A stretch of DNA of 64,000 bases from Dactylonectria macrodidyma (GCA_020744425.1 JAGMUV010000006.1:2914001-2978000), one strand, 5' to 3'; counted from the first letter of the stretch, positions 20,853 through 36,334 are shown. Numbers and translations: made by a program. The notes: generated by a model not told the origin, from the sequence alone.

Positions 20853-21505
20853 CCACATTCGCATAGATGAGGATCGGATGTCTCTAGAAGTGGATGTTGC
20901 ATGTTATGGAGTTTTTAGAACAATATTGAATTCTGCAATATACGAAGCCGGCGTTTTCATGGATCTACATTATCGAGTAACCATCACCTTCGAGAACAAA
21001 GTAATATTTAAATTCAGTGTGCTTGATTGACAAGTAAGAATGATGTGATGGACTGCATCTTGCTCGCTGAAACGTTTATCTTCCATTACCGGAACAAATT
21101 GCAGGCCAAAGGACAACGAATGCAGAGCACAACGTGGTGTGGTCATGGTCCAGCCCCATTACGTTAATGCAATATGTGGACAAGTTTATTTAACAGTCAA
21201 TGTCATGAATCAATAAGTATGATGCTCTGAAGTAGTAGAGGCAGGACCATGAACTAGTAGATAGTTGCGTTCCTAAGTATGAGTGGACTTCATTTTAGTT
21301 CTCAGGGCCGGTTGAGGTAGTGTTGGGGATGCAACGTTGGGTCGACTACATTTCCAGAGGGAATTGTAATGCGGGACAGGATCATTAAAGGCGTTTTAAA
21401 TAATTTCAATTCTCAATACGGTCCTTCCTAACTACCCAAATATTACGGAAATTAAACTTCCTCGCCGAAGAATCGAATACAAACCTAAGTTAGTTCATGT
21501 CACAC
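20853..21505. other. Intergenic, between convergent gene ends
   Basis: These are the 3' flanks of the kinase (+) and the secreted protein gene (-). I see no open gene or repeat here. Confidence 0.6.
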
Positions 21506-23375
21506 TTAGCAAGTGTACTTGAACTTGAACTCCATCTTGGGCACACCCTCGAAGTCCGCAGGAACAGCGTATGAGATGTTGTAGTACAGGTGGTCCCTCA
21601 GCTGCTGACCATAAGTGACAGGCTGCTTCTCAAGGCCGGGCGCCTTGACTGAAACCTTGAGGCAGGGCAGGCTCTCAAAGCCATCAATGACATGGTTGCC
21701 GCCGAGAGTCCAGCTTGGGGGCACGTTGGACAGGGCGTAGGTGAAGATGTTGGTGCCCTCCTGGGTTGTGTTGGGGTAAGAAATGGTAAGACTGTTCTTG
21801 CCGGCAACTGCTGTGATGGTGGATGCAGTCGGGTAGAGCGAGAAGAATGTGACATAGGGATACGGCTTGTGGGACTTGTCTCCGGCCCAGTGAACGATAG
21901 CAGGGACGAACTGGTTGCCGCGGTTCTCATCTTCGGCGACTTGCTCAGCTCCGATCATGAGGGGTGCCGAGATCCATGACGTGGCAGTACGGGTGGTGGC
22001 ATCCTCTCCAAGAGAATCGGGGATGGTCTTCTCAATGAGACGCGAGCCCTTCCACGAACCCTTGGCCTTGAGAGCCTTGGCAGTGTCCTTGGAGATGTAT
22101 TGGGCAGTAGTATCCATGATAAGCGCGACAGCAGCGCCCTGGGCAATATCAAAGAGGAGATCGAGCTCGCCCTTGTACAGGTGAGGGCCGTACTCGTAGC
22201 CGTAGAGACCCCACCAGAACATGGTGATGACGGCCGAGTGCGTGGTCAAGTCTCTAGTGTAGGCGCGGTCGTAGGGGCCAGCCATGTTGCCGAGGTACGG
22301 GTTCCAGTGATTGGCGAGATCCTTGAACAGCTCGGTCAAGATGAACTCGGCGTTCTTGGTCATGGTGGCCTTCTTAGGGCCATACTTGATGTTGCCGGCG
22401 AGAGCCCAGGCGTCCATACCGTAGTAAGTGGGGGAGTTGTACTCAGAGATCACGTTGTCGCCAGTGGACTTGAAGAGCTTCAGGATGAGGTCGCCCTGCG
22501 TATTGGCGAACTTGATGAATGTCTTGTTGTTGCGGCGCTCGCCGATCCAGCCGACGAACCAGGCTCGCATGAGGGCCGGGTTGGCGTAGGCAATAGTCAA
22601 GTTGTCATCCAAAGGGAAGGTTCCGTTCCTTCGCATAGCACCGACAGCTGCGGCTTCAAGGGCATCCTCGATGCGAGTGATGAGCTTGTTGCCGAGAAGA
22701 TCGCCAAACTCTTCGACAACTTGGACGAGTTGAGTGCCGACAAACTCTCGCCAGTTGGGGTCATAAGTGTCCTTTAGACAGTCAGTACTGAGTAATCAAA
22801 AACCAATGACAAGTAAAATAGATTCACTGGTTAACCAATAGCTTACATAGATGGCAGGGGGGTAGAGGGGGCCGTCGGCCGTTGGGTAAGGTTGATCGGG
22901 AGATAATTTGAAGGTTCCGTACCACGCCGAGTCGTAATCTTCGTTCATTTGACATTTCAGACTGTGGATGTAGTTAGCACTGAAATGAAAGAGAAGGTTA
23001 ATTTATTGAAAATAAGCTTACATCATGTCAATGGCCTTTTTGGCGTTCGCTACATCGTTGCCCTTGTTTCGGTACAGCAAACCGGCTGTGTACCATGCGG
23101 TAAATCGCACCGACCAAGGGCCTTTATCGGGGTAGTTAATCAACTTGTACGAATCATCCCATCGCAAGTCCTGTACCTGCATGGAATAATCGAATAGACT
23201 CTGAGCAGCTAGATTTGAGTTAGTGGATAGGCTGTGAACTCTAAGGCAACCCGCCAATGAATACTGAGTGCCATCGACAGTAAAGACTGGGGACAAGTCA
23301 GGACTCACCATTGGACAGTTTTGCAGTTGTGGGGGCTGCAGCCAATGCACCCACGATGACCTTTGAGAAACGCAT
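21506..23375 (-). CDS. Secreted protein of unrecognised family in the sugar cluster
   Basis: Exons 23309-23375, 23022-23208, 22847-22979 and 21506-22771 give 550 residues. A signal peptide is clear (MRFSKVIVGALAAAPTTA, residues 1-18). The mature protein is rich in Trp/Tyr/Gly helical-looking segments (for example WNPYLGNMAGPYDRAYTRD and FWWGLYGYEYGP in the middle). It ends in a beta-like region closing at FKFKYTC. Several NxS/T glycosylation sites occur. I do not recognise a named family; the helical middle might be an alpha/alpha-toroid-type fold (guess). It shares a divergent promoter and CCGG cluster with the beta-galactosidase at 23969, which suggests an extracellular step for the same substrate (inference). 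All four exons stay in frame. Confidence 0.85.
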
Positions 23376-23646
23376 GTCTGGTGTCTCTGATTCCCTGCTC
23401 TTAACCAGTTATTTTGGTACCAATGTACTTGGAACACAAAGGACTTGAGCCTGGAATCTGGGGAAAGACGGCTACAAGTCACCGGAATAAATACTCTTGA
23501 ATTATCGACGGCCTTGCTTCCCCTCAATGTTAGTCGCTTGTACTATACTCGTCTGGCTCCAGCCTCGGCGTTGGCTTCCGATAGGTGGACGAGTCGGACA
23601 TGACTATCAATTTCCCAAATCGGCAATCGACCGCTCTGGATGAGGC

Positions 23647-23698
23647 CCGGCGCCGATGCCGGCAACACACCACCGGAGGGATCGCCGGTGTTGGCCGG
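23647..23698. promoter_or_regulatory. CCGG-motif cluster in the divergent secreted-protein/beta-galactosidase promoter
   Basis: Five CCGG sites lie in 52 bp (23647, 23659, 23673, 23685, 23695). The array is 270-325 bp from both start codons (23375 on -, 23969 on +), so it may serve both genes. The rest of the 593-bp region 23376-23968 shows nothing else I can name. Confidence 0.6.
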
Positions 23699-23938
23699 TC
23701 GTTTGCCGCACCTATCTCGTTCGACTTCAGCGCACATGACGCTAGCTGCATGGCCCCGCAACTTGAGAGACGACGTGATGAAAAGTTCCGGCCGCACAGG
23801 GTCTAACCCCTCTGTCGTTCTTCTGCTATCATTATCCGCTCTACGGCTTGATCTTGTGTCGTTTCGAGCAAAGAGTAGTGCAGCTTTTTGCTGGGCTGGA
23901 TAACTCTCACACTGTCAATCAACTCTATCATCACCTAG

Positions 23939-27093
<3,155 letters not shown>

Positions 27094-27476
27094 GGTCATC
27101 AGTGGGCAAAAATAACGACGAATCTAAAATTGGATGTTACGGTCATCAAAGATATTGGTTGATTGGGCGGTCCCCGCTAGGCTTCAGAGGCTCTGGTTAA
27201 ATATCTCTTATTCTATTTCAATGACGAGTTACATGTCTTAACGATAAGCGTTGCGTGCGTGCTTTGCATCTCAACTGATCTCACTTCCTCACGCAGCTAG
27301 ATTTAGTGTCATGGCTATCATAATAAATGAATGCAATAAATAGTGTATTTAAGTTAACTAGCATATCATTAACTACGAATCAAGTCGCTCCTTGCTGGGA
27401 GTCATCAATGGAAGCGACAGATATTAGCAACTAACTAAAACCTCGTTCACTTCTTAGCTATGAAACTTTGTGATCT
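27094..27476. other. Intergenic, between convergent beta-galactosidase and permease
   Basis: AT-rich 3' flanks only. I see no gene. Confidence 0.6.
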
Positions 27477-29140
27477 TCAAATCCTCGAAATTGTCTCCTT
27501 GGCACCTGTATCTGCTCCCTTGTGCTCTTCATGTTCTCCGTCCGCATCCATTCCGTCAGCAAGCTTATCCTGATAAACAGGACCATCCAGAACAGCGGCG
27601 GTCTCTTCAAGAGTCAGATTGCCCGTCTCGATAAACAGGAAGTAGACCACGATAGCCTCGAACGCCAGCCACACGTCGTAGGTGATGTAGTATTTCCATC
27701 CACTGTTGGTGACACCCACGGGGTTTGCGTACTGGTTGAAAATGAGAGCCAGGGCGACGAAAAGGTTATAGAGGACCAGACCGCGAGCACGCAGATTGAA
27801 TGGCAGGATTTCGATGACATAGGTGACCTGCAAAGGCGTCCAGCCGATGCAGAAGAAGAAATTGTAGAGGAAGATCATGGCCAAGACGCCCTTGGCGATG
27901 CCGTCGCTGCCCTCTCCGTCGAGAGCTGTCTGCTTTTCGTACGTAGCCTCGAGGGCTGTCCAGGTGACGTACACACAGAGACATCCGATGGTGGAGGTCA
28001 AGAACAGGGTTCGACGTCCAAAGCGGTTGATGAAGGCGGAAAAGAAAAGACCCCAAATCATGCCCCAGAGAGTCATGAGCGCGTTGATGAGCGTTTGCGT
28101 TTCTTGAGATCTGTAACCAATGGAGTTGAGAATCAGCGTTAGGTAGTATGAGATCAAACCGTTTCCGCTCCATTGGCTAAAGAAGCCGACGCAAAGAATG
28201 ATGAAAAATCGGTGCACGTTGCCTTTGGTCTGAAAGAAAGACATGTACGAGGTTGTGTTGTGAGCGTGGATCTCTAGGGTCAAGGCCGTGCGGATTTCGT
28301 CCATCTCAAGATTAACGATTGCGTCAGAGTCATCGCCATTGGCGTGGTATTTCGTAATGAGCTTTCGAGCCTCCTCGTCACGGTCCTTGGACATGAGCCA
28401 TCGCGGTGATTCCTCGACCAGCCAGCAGAGGACGATCTGGATGACGCTAGATAGACCCTGGAGCAGAGAAGGGATGCGCCACGCCCATTCCGAGTTGATT
28501 CGAAACGTTCCGTAGGTAATCCAGGCTGCGCTGAGGGCACCGAGACTCCATAGACTGTTGTAGATGCCGACGAGGGGACCCTGCTGGCGCGGGTAGGCGA
28601 GTTCGAGGAGTAGCAGAGGAGCGGCGGTGATGTTGAGGGCAAGTCCAAGGCCCAGAATGCCGCGAGCGGCGATGAACATGCCTGTGTTCTGAGCAGCTGC
28701 CTGGAGGATGACGCCAACGAGGAGGATACAGGCGCTGAAGATCAGGGCAGGTCGACGGCCGAACCTGTCGCAAGTGATGGCGCAGAACGGAAGGGCGACA
28801 AGTTGGCCAACATTCTGGATGGCATTGAGCCTGCAGAGAGGCATGTCAGTAAGCCAATCGCTACATCGTACGATAAAGTTTCGAGGGAAAGGTGAATTAC
28901 TCACAGACCAAGTTCCGAGGCGCCGGGGTTGTTGAAAAAGTCTTTCCACGTATCGAGCGACTGCAACCCGTTCATCATCGAGCCATCGAATCCAGTAGCA
29001 TAGCTGGAGATGAGAGGCAGGATGAGGATCAAGTTCAGCTTCACAATACCCGCATTCTTGAGCCACGAAAACGCACTCGCATTGGTGCCAATTGCCGCCG
29101 TGACCGTATGGGGCCTCTCGGCGCTGGGAGAGGAGGTCAT
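27477..29140 (-). CDS. MFS sugar transporter, lactose-permease-like
   Basis: Exons 28905-29140 and 27477-28830 (74-bp intron) give 529 residues with about 12 membrane segments. Sugar-porter motifs are present: FDGSMMNGLQ after helix 1, DRFGRRPAL between helices 2 and 3, ESPRWLMSKDR before the central loop, NRFGRRTLF between helices 8 and 9, and a terminal FIETGNLTLEE. The pattern fits fungal lactose/disaccharide permeases. It should carry an oligosaccharide across the plasma membrane for the cytosolic beta-galactosidase next door. Its promoter contains the cluster CCGG array (29353-29416). The actual substrate is not fixed by sequence. Confidence 0.92.
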
Positions 29141-29352
29141 GGTGATTGCGTCCGCGTCTGCAAGTGTTCAAACTTGAACGAGAAGAAGATGAAGTGAGAT
29201 CGGCGAACTACCAAAGGCGAAGCTATTGCCAGGATAATAAGAACTACTCATGACTCGCGAATTCAACAACGACTCCACTGTAGATGTTGGGGAAACCCAG
29301 CTTATCGGGTCGGGTTGCGGAGGTGGCATGCGAAACGGTCGCGTGCGGTGAC

Positions 29353-29416
29353 CCGGCCATCATCGGCCGGCGAAACCAACGAATCATCGGGGCCACGAAG
29401 CCGGTGAAAGCACCGG
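29353..29416 (-). promoter_or_regulatory. CCGG-motif cluster upstream of the sugar permease
   Basis: CCGGCCATCATCGGCCGG at 29353-29370, with further CCGG at 29401 and 29413, lies 213-276 bp upstream of the permease ATG (29140). It resembles the CCGGCCATGTCCGG motifs of the deaminase and kinase promoters. Confidence 0.6.
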
Positions 29417-31321
29417 GTGCCCACGCGTTGACCAAACAAGTGGGAAGACTCAAGACGGGTTTGTCAGGGGATAAATACCCGACGCTAATGATGGATCCCC
29501 TGAGTCGGTTGTGACCCAGTTTATCCGTTTAGTGCAACTGGGGATGAGAGAAGTGATATGGGATGACAGCGATAGCGGCCTGGTAACCGAGGTTATCTAG
29601 CTAGGGGATTAGTTCCGCGATGACCTGATGTGAGGTGGATTAACGGTTCCGTCCTCATTTGACTGGTAGTCTTTGGGGAATTGTCTTAGTAGGCCTGTGT
29701 TGCTAACTCTAACCATTACGAAGTAGTCACTGGCCCGGCTTCCATTAGCGGCAGTTTCCTCCTCTCTGCGCTCCGCGCATCCTCCAGTTGTTTCTCGGGG
29801 AATTTCTTGTCGTCAGGATCAAAGAGAGATATGGTTGTAGGGGAGTTATAAGGCTCAAAGTTTTTTCACGTCATACTTCTCGAAGAGCCTTTCAGCAGAC
29901 TTTGGCATTGCTGATCGTATCGCACAGAACCTGGTAGAACTCATCAAGAGCGCCCGCCGCTGGAGAAGAAAGTGAAAAATGAGAAATAAATTGTGTAAAC
30001 CTACAAGAGGAGATACGAATTTGTCCTGGTGTAGGGTAGCCGAGTCGCAGCTGTCGTTCTTACAGAACAATACTGACCACAACAGCGTGGGTATTTGACC
30101 TGCGGCCCCCATGACTCAGTCTCCGCCAGAATTCTAAAATCTGTGAAGACAGAAAAGTCTTGTTTCCCATTGGGCGAGGAACTCGCCCTTAAGGAGGTAT
30201 TCAGTTACTCAGATTATAATCTCCATTTGGTGTCGTGGATTAGTTACTATGATGGTTGGTGAGTCATTGAGGGCAATTATGAATTTCGTGCTCAGAACCT
30301 CCACAAAATTGCCCATAGCCCCCTTGATGCCAACATCTTGTGGCTTGGGACTATGTTCTGAATCTTGTAATATTATCCAATCCCGCAAAGACCAGTATTG
30401 GGTTATTTTGACCACTAATTATTTTTTTCTCCTGGCGTATTACTTGTATCGTCGACATCTGCCTCACGTTCCCTTAGCTACCCTATAGCAAAAGGAGAGG
30501 CATGTGGTGTTGGGGGTGGCGACAGGAGCCACGGATCGGAGCTATAATTTTGCCGCTCTTTCCTAGGTTGTGACTAGAATAGTGGGTAGATTGCTGGGTA
30601 GACGATAGGGTAGGTGGGGAAGATAGATGCTATATATATGCTTATTAATTCTTTGAAATAAGTTAGTTAATCCTCTTTATCTAAATTAATATCCATCATA
30701 TCATCTATCTTCATAGCCTCTAAAATTATTGCTGACAGCTCCTTTGAACAGATGAGCTTCATTGTAAACCAATACCCCCCCCTCCTCTAGAAGCACTGGA
30801 AATTAATATAATTATGAGCCTTTTGTCTTAATAATATTCCAATAGCAGACTATCGATGTAGGTGAATTGGGTGTGACGGATCCAGCACTATCCTAATGAA
30901 TACAGGTGTTAATATCTATCTTGAAACAAGTTATTAAAATCTCTATAAATACAAGCACTGAAAGGTGAATGCTGGCAGCTCTACGTCTGCATGCACGGTT
31001 CCTGGGAATGGAATAGGGTGTTATTAAGTGTGTGGTGCTAGATGGGCTGGAAATAAGCCATGACTGCTTTGTTCTAGTTACTCAGACGAGAATATAGTAG
31101 GGGATTTCTGCTTAGCTAGTATCTCCTCAGATGATAGGACGTCGCGGTATTTGTTTGAAGGACTTATATATATTGGCCAGAGTGAATTTGAAATTTGATG
31201 CGTTCAAATGACTTAATTTTCTTCTACTAATCTAAGGTGTCTCTGACTGAAGGACGTACTTGTCTATCCGTACATTAAACTAAACCCGACATGCCGGTTC
31301 GAGAGGTAACAGACAAACAGC
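29417..31321. other. Gene-poor stretch, partly AT-rich
   Basis: I found no convincing gene. From about 30600 to 31300 the DNA is AT-rich and may be degraded repeat. A TGTGACGG at 30872 matches the first bases of the intact LTR, but the similarity stops there. A C-run (CCCCCCCCTCC) lies near 30774. Confidence 0.5.
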
Positions 31322-33070
31322 TCAAGTATTGCGTCTGACCCTTTGCCCTGTTGGGCCCTGCCGTAAGGGGACTGTGTCTATCAATGCGTCTGTGGCCCGA
31401 TGTCTGTCATCACCTTTTGCTGATGCATCATCTAATAAGCCGGCAGTCAAGATATCCATCTCGTTCCCATAAGAGAGGTCGATACAATGGACATCTTGAC
31501 CCTCAACCACGGCATTCTCTATGCGGACTGAAAGTTTCCCAGAAACTCTGTTCATAGCATCTTTCATTTTGACTTGCAGCTGAGGCTGGCAGCTCCGAAC
31601 TGCAGCAATCGTCTTCGCTACGTCAAGGATAGAAGTGAACGCCTTCATGTTATCGTAGGGTGTCATGATTGTGGCCCAGGGTTCTTCGTTGCTTGAGGTC
31701 TTTCCAAATGCTAGTAAGAACATACTCCCCGGGGCCAAATTCTTGCTCTTCCTATCGCTGTCTCGAACAGCAAAGAATGCATACGCAGAAAAGTCGGCGG
31801 CTCCACGGGTCAAAAACATGCGTCGTTGAGAGTCCCATTCTTCCTGTGGCATGATAGTGGTTGCCGTGAAGGGGAATTCTGGCGAGTGGAGAGTATCAAG
31901 CGTGTTGAAACCTTGCCGCAGCATGAACGCCTTGCTATGGCTACGTTCAAGTCCCTGCGCGCGGGAGTTGCTGAGCCATTTGAAGAGGAATATGTCACGG
32001 GATTTTGCGACTTCTCCCGGGGTTTCGACACCGAACTCTGAAGGTCTCGTGCGGCTGTAAACACCTCCGCCGTGTGGCTTGATCCAAATGCCTATCTGCT
32101 GCCGCCCAGCGACAGTCTTATGGGTGCAGTTCAAGTTCAGTAGATACGACTCGTCTACCCCCGAATAGAGCCCAATGTTGATACGCAGGCCCTTGTTGGC
32201 CAAAGCAAACTCGGGGTTGAATATAGTATCACTGTGAAGTTCAACTGATCCAGATTCGCGAAAGCCGGCCGGTTTGGTGGCGAAGACTCCAGAATACTTA
32301 GTTCCTGATCGGTCTGTTTTCCATGCAAATAAGCTGAGGTCATTGGTTTCCTTTGCGATCTCTTCTTGGAGTCTCAAGAACGCCCTTGTACCTTCTCCAT
32401 ATAGCATAGGCATATTTACGTCGAAGATGCCGAGGAGACAGTATGCTATGTCTTCGATGCGAGTCGTGTTGCGAAGAGCGGCCCAAGACATCCTTTTGGC
32501 GACAGAGAGAGTCGGAAGAAGCCCGGCATCTTCTAGCACGTTGCTGTCAATCATGGTAATGCTTGCAATACTCTTATTGAGGGTCGACTTTGTTCCACGG
32601 AAATTCCAGGCCTGGTCATAAAAGTTGACGCATTTGGGCGCTACGAGTTCCTGGAGAGTCCATCCGCGCGTGAACCAGCGACACTTGCTCATAGTTGACT
32701 CGTCTGGCTCATTGTTCACGACAGAGGAGGTTGGCAAGTCAGCTAACCACGCGTAGCAGACCACTGACGCCTGGTACCATTGGAACATGGAATTGATCGC
32801 CTCAGTCAGCTCGGCACTACTGCTTTTGTCGATACAGCAGGTGTCGACCCACGCGTAGGCGAGGCTGTCATGCCTTGCCAGCTCACACGTCTTGTCGATT
32901 TTTGCGAAACCTTTCTTGCCTGTTCGGATGTTGCCGTCAGGATTGATGAAATCATGAAACGTCACCTCTCCATCCTCCCAAGTATGTGACAGGATGGCGT
33001 AGTTCGGGACGTCGCTCCCACCCCCAATGAACTCTTCCAAGACCATCGAATTGACGTTGATTAGCCTCAT
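31322..33070 (-). CDS. HET-domain (heterokaryon incompatibility) protein
   Basis: The single-exon gene encodes 582 residues. HET blocks are clear: YAILSHTWEDGEVTF near residue 25, YAWVDTCCIDKSSSAELTEA near residue 90, and the block WFTRGWTLQELVAPKCVNFY near residue 150. The downstream signature RIEDIAYCLLGIFDVNMPML is near residue 218. HET proteins trigger programmed cell death on fusion of incompatible hyphae; the domain itself can be toxic when activated. No NACHT or repeat domain follows; residues about 280-582 are of unknown fold, as in the many HET-only proteins. It is intact, with no RIP-type stops. Confidence 0.93.
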   Translation of the reverse strand: MRLINVNSMVLEEFIGGGSDVPNYAILSHTWEDGEVTFHDFINPDGNIRTGKKGFAKIDKTCELARHDSLAYAWVDTCCIDKSSSAELTEAINSMFQWYQASVVCYAWLADLPTSSVVNNEPDESTMSKCRWFTRGWTLQELVAPKCVNFYDQAWNFRGTKSTLNKSIASITMIDSNVLEDAGLLPTLSVAKRMSWAALRNTTRIEDIAYCLLGIFDVNMPMLYGEGTRAFLRLQEEIAKETNDLSLFAWKTDRSGTKYSGVFATKPAGFRESGSVELHSDTIFNPEFALANKGLRINIGLYSGVDESYLLNLNCTHKTVAGRQQIGIWIKPHGGGVYSRTRPSEFGVETPGEVAKSRDIFLFKWLSNSRAQGLERSHSKAFMLRQGFNTLDTLHSPEFPFTATTIMPQEEWDSQRRMFLTRGAADFSAYAFFAVRDSDRKSKNLAPGSMFLLAFGKTSSNEEPWATIMTPYDNMKAFTSILDVAKTIAAVRSCQPQLQVKMKDAMNRVSGKLSVRIENAVVEGQDVHCIDLSYGNEMDILTAGLLDDASAKGDDRHRATDALIDTVPLRQGPTGQRVRRNT

Positions 33071-33520
33071 GGTGGGTGATTTAGAGCGGTGATATTGTCG
33101 TAAAAAGAAGATCTACTGAAAAGCCACTCCTACAGAGGCCGTCAATTTTAGTGAGGGGTAGTTGGAGATGCTACGTGGTGTTGCATCCCTTTGCACTCTT
33201 TTCGTTGCCCTTTGCGGCTAGACGCCGGAGCGAGTTTGTCCGTTGCTGACCATGATTACTGACCCATATTCATTAAGGACGGCACAAGTATATGTTGAAA
33301 TTACTCTAGCGAGTATGGATCTATGATTCTCAACTTTCAAGGTAACTATCACAGACACGAAAGGTGATGGCAAGCCCTTGTAAAAACCTTTCCTGTTTAT
33401 TGCGACTAATTTAGCTCCGGACTGCAGCCTAGGTGAACATCTCCCTGATCAACTGTATTCTAGACAATGTCAATAAGATCAATCACTGATTTCCGATATG
33501 TGAACGCAGTAGTGATGATA
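33071..33520. other. Intergenic: HET gene promoter and NmrA-like gene 3' flank
   Basis: No gene or repeat is recognised. The part near 33071 is the HET gene's upstream region. Confidence 0.55.
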
Positions 33521-34728
33521 TCACTTGTTCTGCGTTACTTGGTTTCTTCCCCACGCCGCATCCAGCATGTCCTCGACGGTCGTCACTTTGATATCAGGGA
33601 ACTGGTGGTTCAAGGCTTTATCCTCAGGGAAATCAAAGATTCCTTCAGTAACCCAGAAGCCAAAGGTTGAGAATAGTCTCTGGACCCATTCTTTGGGGAA
33701 ATACGAGTATGCGGCAACCTGGCCAGGAAGCTCTGTGATCTCGCCAGCCCTGAGCTTCTCAACGCTATCATATGTGACCGTAAATTTCTCTCCTATTTTT
33801 AGTCAGGTTTCCGTTAGTCATTGTCTGCAGATACACGTAGAGGAGCAGGATGCTGATCTCGTCACAGATGGGGTCCGAATCGTGAGCTGTGCGAGAGTGC
33901 TTACCTCGGATTTCTTCGGCTAGTTTGACGACTTCCTCCCAAGTCATCTTATCACCAATCACATACGTGTCGCGGTCCCATTTCGGGAGATCGAGCGAGG
34001 CGACCACAAACTTGGCCACGTCGTGAGAATAGGTAAAGGTCATCTTCTGCTTGCCGTCCCCAGGAATGGAGGCATGCTTGCCAGCCATATCTACGACAAA
34101 CGTTGTTTGTGGGATGTACGTCTCCACATGCGGCATGCCATAGTACTCGAGAAACCAGCCGAGATTGAAGGCTGTCCATTCCAGGTTTGTCTTTTCCAAT
34201 GCAGCGTATGCTGCATTATGCTGGAATCCATGGGGCAAGAGGTCGAGATACCTGTCATAGTTGTTGTTAGCCATACCAAGAATTGAGATGGTCAAACTAG
34301 GAAGCTAGTTAGGGGGCCGAGACACCGACTCTGAAGAGGGTCGAACCGCCCAAGTGCTGCTCACAAATCGCTTAGTTGAACTGTTCCTGTGGGCTGCCTC
34401 GATGAGGTTGAGCTGGGATTCTCCGACACCGATGATATGAAGGGCGAGGGCTGAGATGACGGTGTGGATTTGGTGTTCATTGAGAACAGCTTGAAGGGCG
34501 TCAATGTCGTTGTAGTCAACCTCAATCACCGGCACACCGAGCTCCAAACCCTCGGGGACCTAGAGGATAAAACACTGGATGTCAATTTCTTCTTAAACAC
34601 GAGTAGGGGCACGATCTACCCACCTTACGAGCTAGGACGATCGTCTGGTGGTTGCCATCGTTTCTCAGGGCATCCACAAGCGTTCGCCCAACGCCACCAG
34701 TACCGCCAGCAACCGCAACAGTAACCAT
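33521..34728 (-). CDS. NmrA-like/isoflavone-reductase-like NAD(P)-binding protein, copy 1
   Basis: Exons 34624-34728, 34330-34559, 33905-34251 and 33521-33792 give 317 residues. The N-terminus has the Rossmann motif VTVAVAGGTGGVGRTL (GxxGxxG). The middle has the family-typical STKRFVSSTW, and ends of the atypical SDR fold include YVIGDKMTWEEVVKLAEEI. These proteins bind NAD(P) and act as redox sensors or as reductases of small aromatics; the substrate is unknown. The second intron has a weak donor (GTCGGT). The gene is head-to-head with a paralogue at 35199; the first two exons have the same lengths (105 and 230 bp) and phases in both. Confidence 0.88.
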
Positions 34729-35198
34729 GATGGTCGTTCTTAGTCAAGGACCCAATAGCTAAATGAGGGTTATACTGACCGTTAGATGAAGGGCACAGTA
34801 AAGAAAAACCGATACGTGGCTTAGATCCCAATTAACCTCGTTTATACATACGGAATGTCGTTCATTGACCCGGAACTTTGTCAGCCACGCAAAGGGGGTT
34901 CGGCCGATTTTCGTCCGAGCGAGACGAGGCGGACCAGGATGGTACTTGTCACCGCCTTAAACCGGCCTTGTGGTTAGCCCGTCGGACCAATGCGTTTCCG
35001 CGATACGATGCTAGTGGAGTTTCAGAAGTCTAGGCGCGAGATCATCGCTATTGCATCAGTTCAGATGTTTACTGCAACTAGATAAAGCAAGAGTTGGGAG
35101 TCTTGAGAACTTGTCTTTTGCCTGACAAATATCATCTGAGAAGATCAAGAATAAGTTGCACTAGAGCCTAATTTCTTTTTCCCATCGACGGAAGTAAC
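34729..35198. promoter_or_regulatory. Shared divergent promoter of the NmrA-like pair
   Basis: The 470-bp region between two opposed start codons has GC-rich patches around 34895-34990 with CGG/CCG triplets (for example TTCGGCCGA). One or two factors could control both genes (inference). No further site can be named. Confidence 0.5.
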
Positions 35199-36334
35199 AT
35201 GGTCACCATTGCAGTTGCCGGAGGCACCCGTGGCATCGGCCGAGCCATTGCTGAGGCTGTTGACCGCCATGACAATTACGAGGTCAAGATCCTGAGTAGA
35301 TCGGTAAGGCGCAAGACGCAAGCCAACGACATCTTGAAATATTGATACTTATCCGGACTAGCCAAACCTCGAGCTTCAAACTAAAACCGGTATTGAGGTC
35401 ATCGTCGTTGACTATGGCAATATCCAGGCCCTGACCGAGGTTCTGGAAGTCAACAAAGTCGACACAGTGATTTCGACTCTGTTTGTTACTTTCGACGGCA
35501 CACCACAGGTAAACCTGGTTCGCGCTTCTGAAGCTTCAAAGTATACCAGGCGATTCATCCCTAGCATCTGGGGAATCCCATATTCGAAAGAGTGAGTGCG
35601 CTCCCTGAATCATCTCAACTCTACTACATGGGAAAGAGCCAACACCCGGTGATGTGTAGACAAGTCATCGAGAGGCAGATGGACATCGGCAAATCGAAGC
35701 TCGAGGCAGTAGAAGAGCTTGAAAAATCCACTTTGGAGTATACCTTGTTCTACGTAGGCTACTTCCTTGACTTCTGGGGTTACCCTCGGGTGAAGTCCTA
35801 CCAACGACAGAACATCATCGCCGTCGACATCGAGAACAACACAGCAGCGATCCCGGGGAAGGGTGATACTCCTGTCGTATTCACTCACACCCTAGATGTG
35901 GCCGAATTCGTCGTCGCTGCCCTAGGACTCCCGAAATGGGACAGGGAGAGCTATGTTATTGGTGACGCAGTCACATGGAACGAATTCCTCGCCATCGCAG
36001 AGGAAGTCAAAGGTAAAGACGCAGATGACCTCTTGCACTAAAGAACGGCAGATGACTAATGGTAAATGGCTCGAGTATAGGACAAAAGTTTACAGTCACG
36101 CATGACGATTTGAATCTTCTTCTTTCTGGGAAGATCACTGAACTGCCTTCGCACCCATCGCTGTACACACAGATGCCCAAGGAGGCAATCCAGAGCCTTT
36201 TTGCTACATTTGGAGTCTGGTTTGAGAAGGGCATGTTCAACTTGCAACCCAATGACACACTCAACAAAGTCTTCCCATACATCAAGGCCCGAACGGTTCG
36301 GGAAGTTCTCACCGCCGGATGGAAGGATGTTTGA
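35199..36334 (+). CDS. NmrA-like/isoflavone-reductase-like NAD(P)-binding protein, copy 2
   Basis: Exons 35199-35303, 35362-35591, 35675-36012 and 36081-36334 give 308 residues. The Rossmann motif is VTIAVAGGTRGIGRAI. RRFIPSIWGIPYSKE and YVIGDAVTWNEFLAIAEEV match the divergent copy at 33521-34728. Both genes are interrupted at corresponding places with the same phases, so they come from one duplication followed by inversion. Cofactor binding is expected; the substrate is unknown. No signal peptide is present. Confidence 0.9.

Noticed and set aside
30872..30885. TGTGACGG start resembling the LTR of the intact element (solo LTR?)
   Set aside because: Only about eight bases match; no matching 3' end or target duplication could be found.
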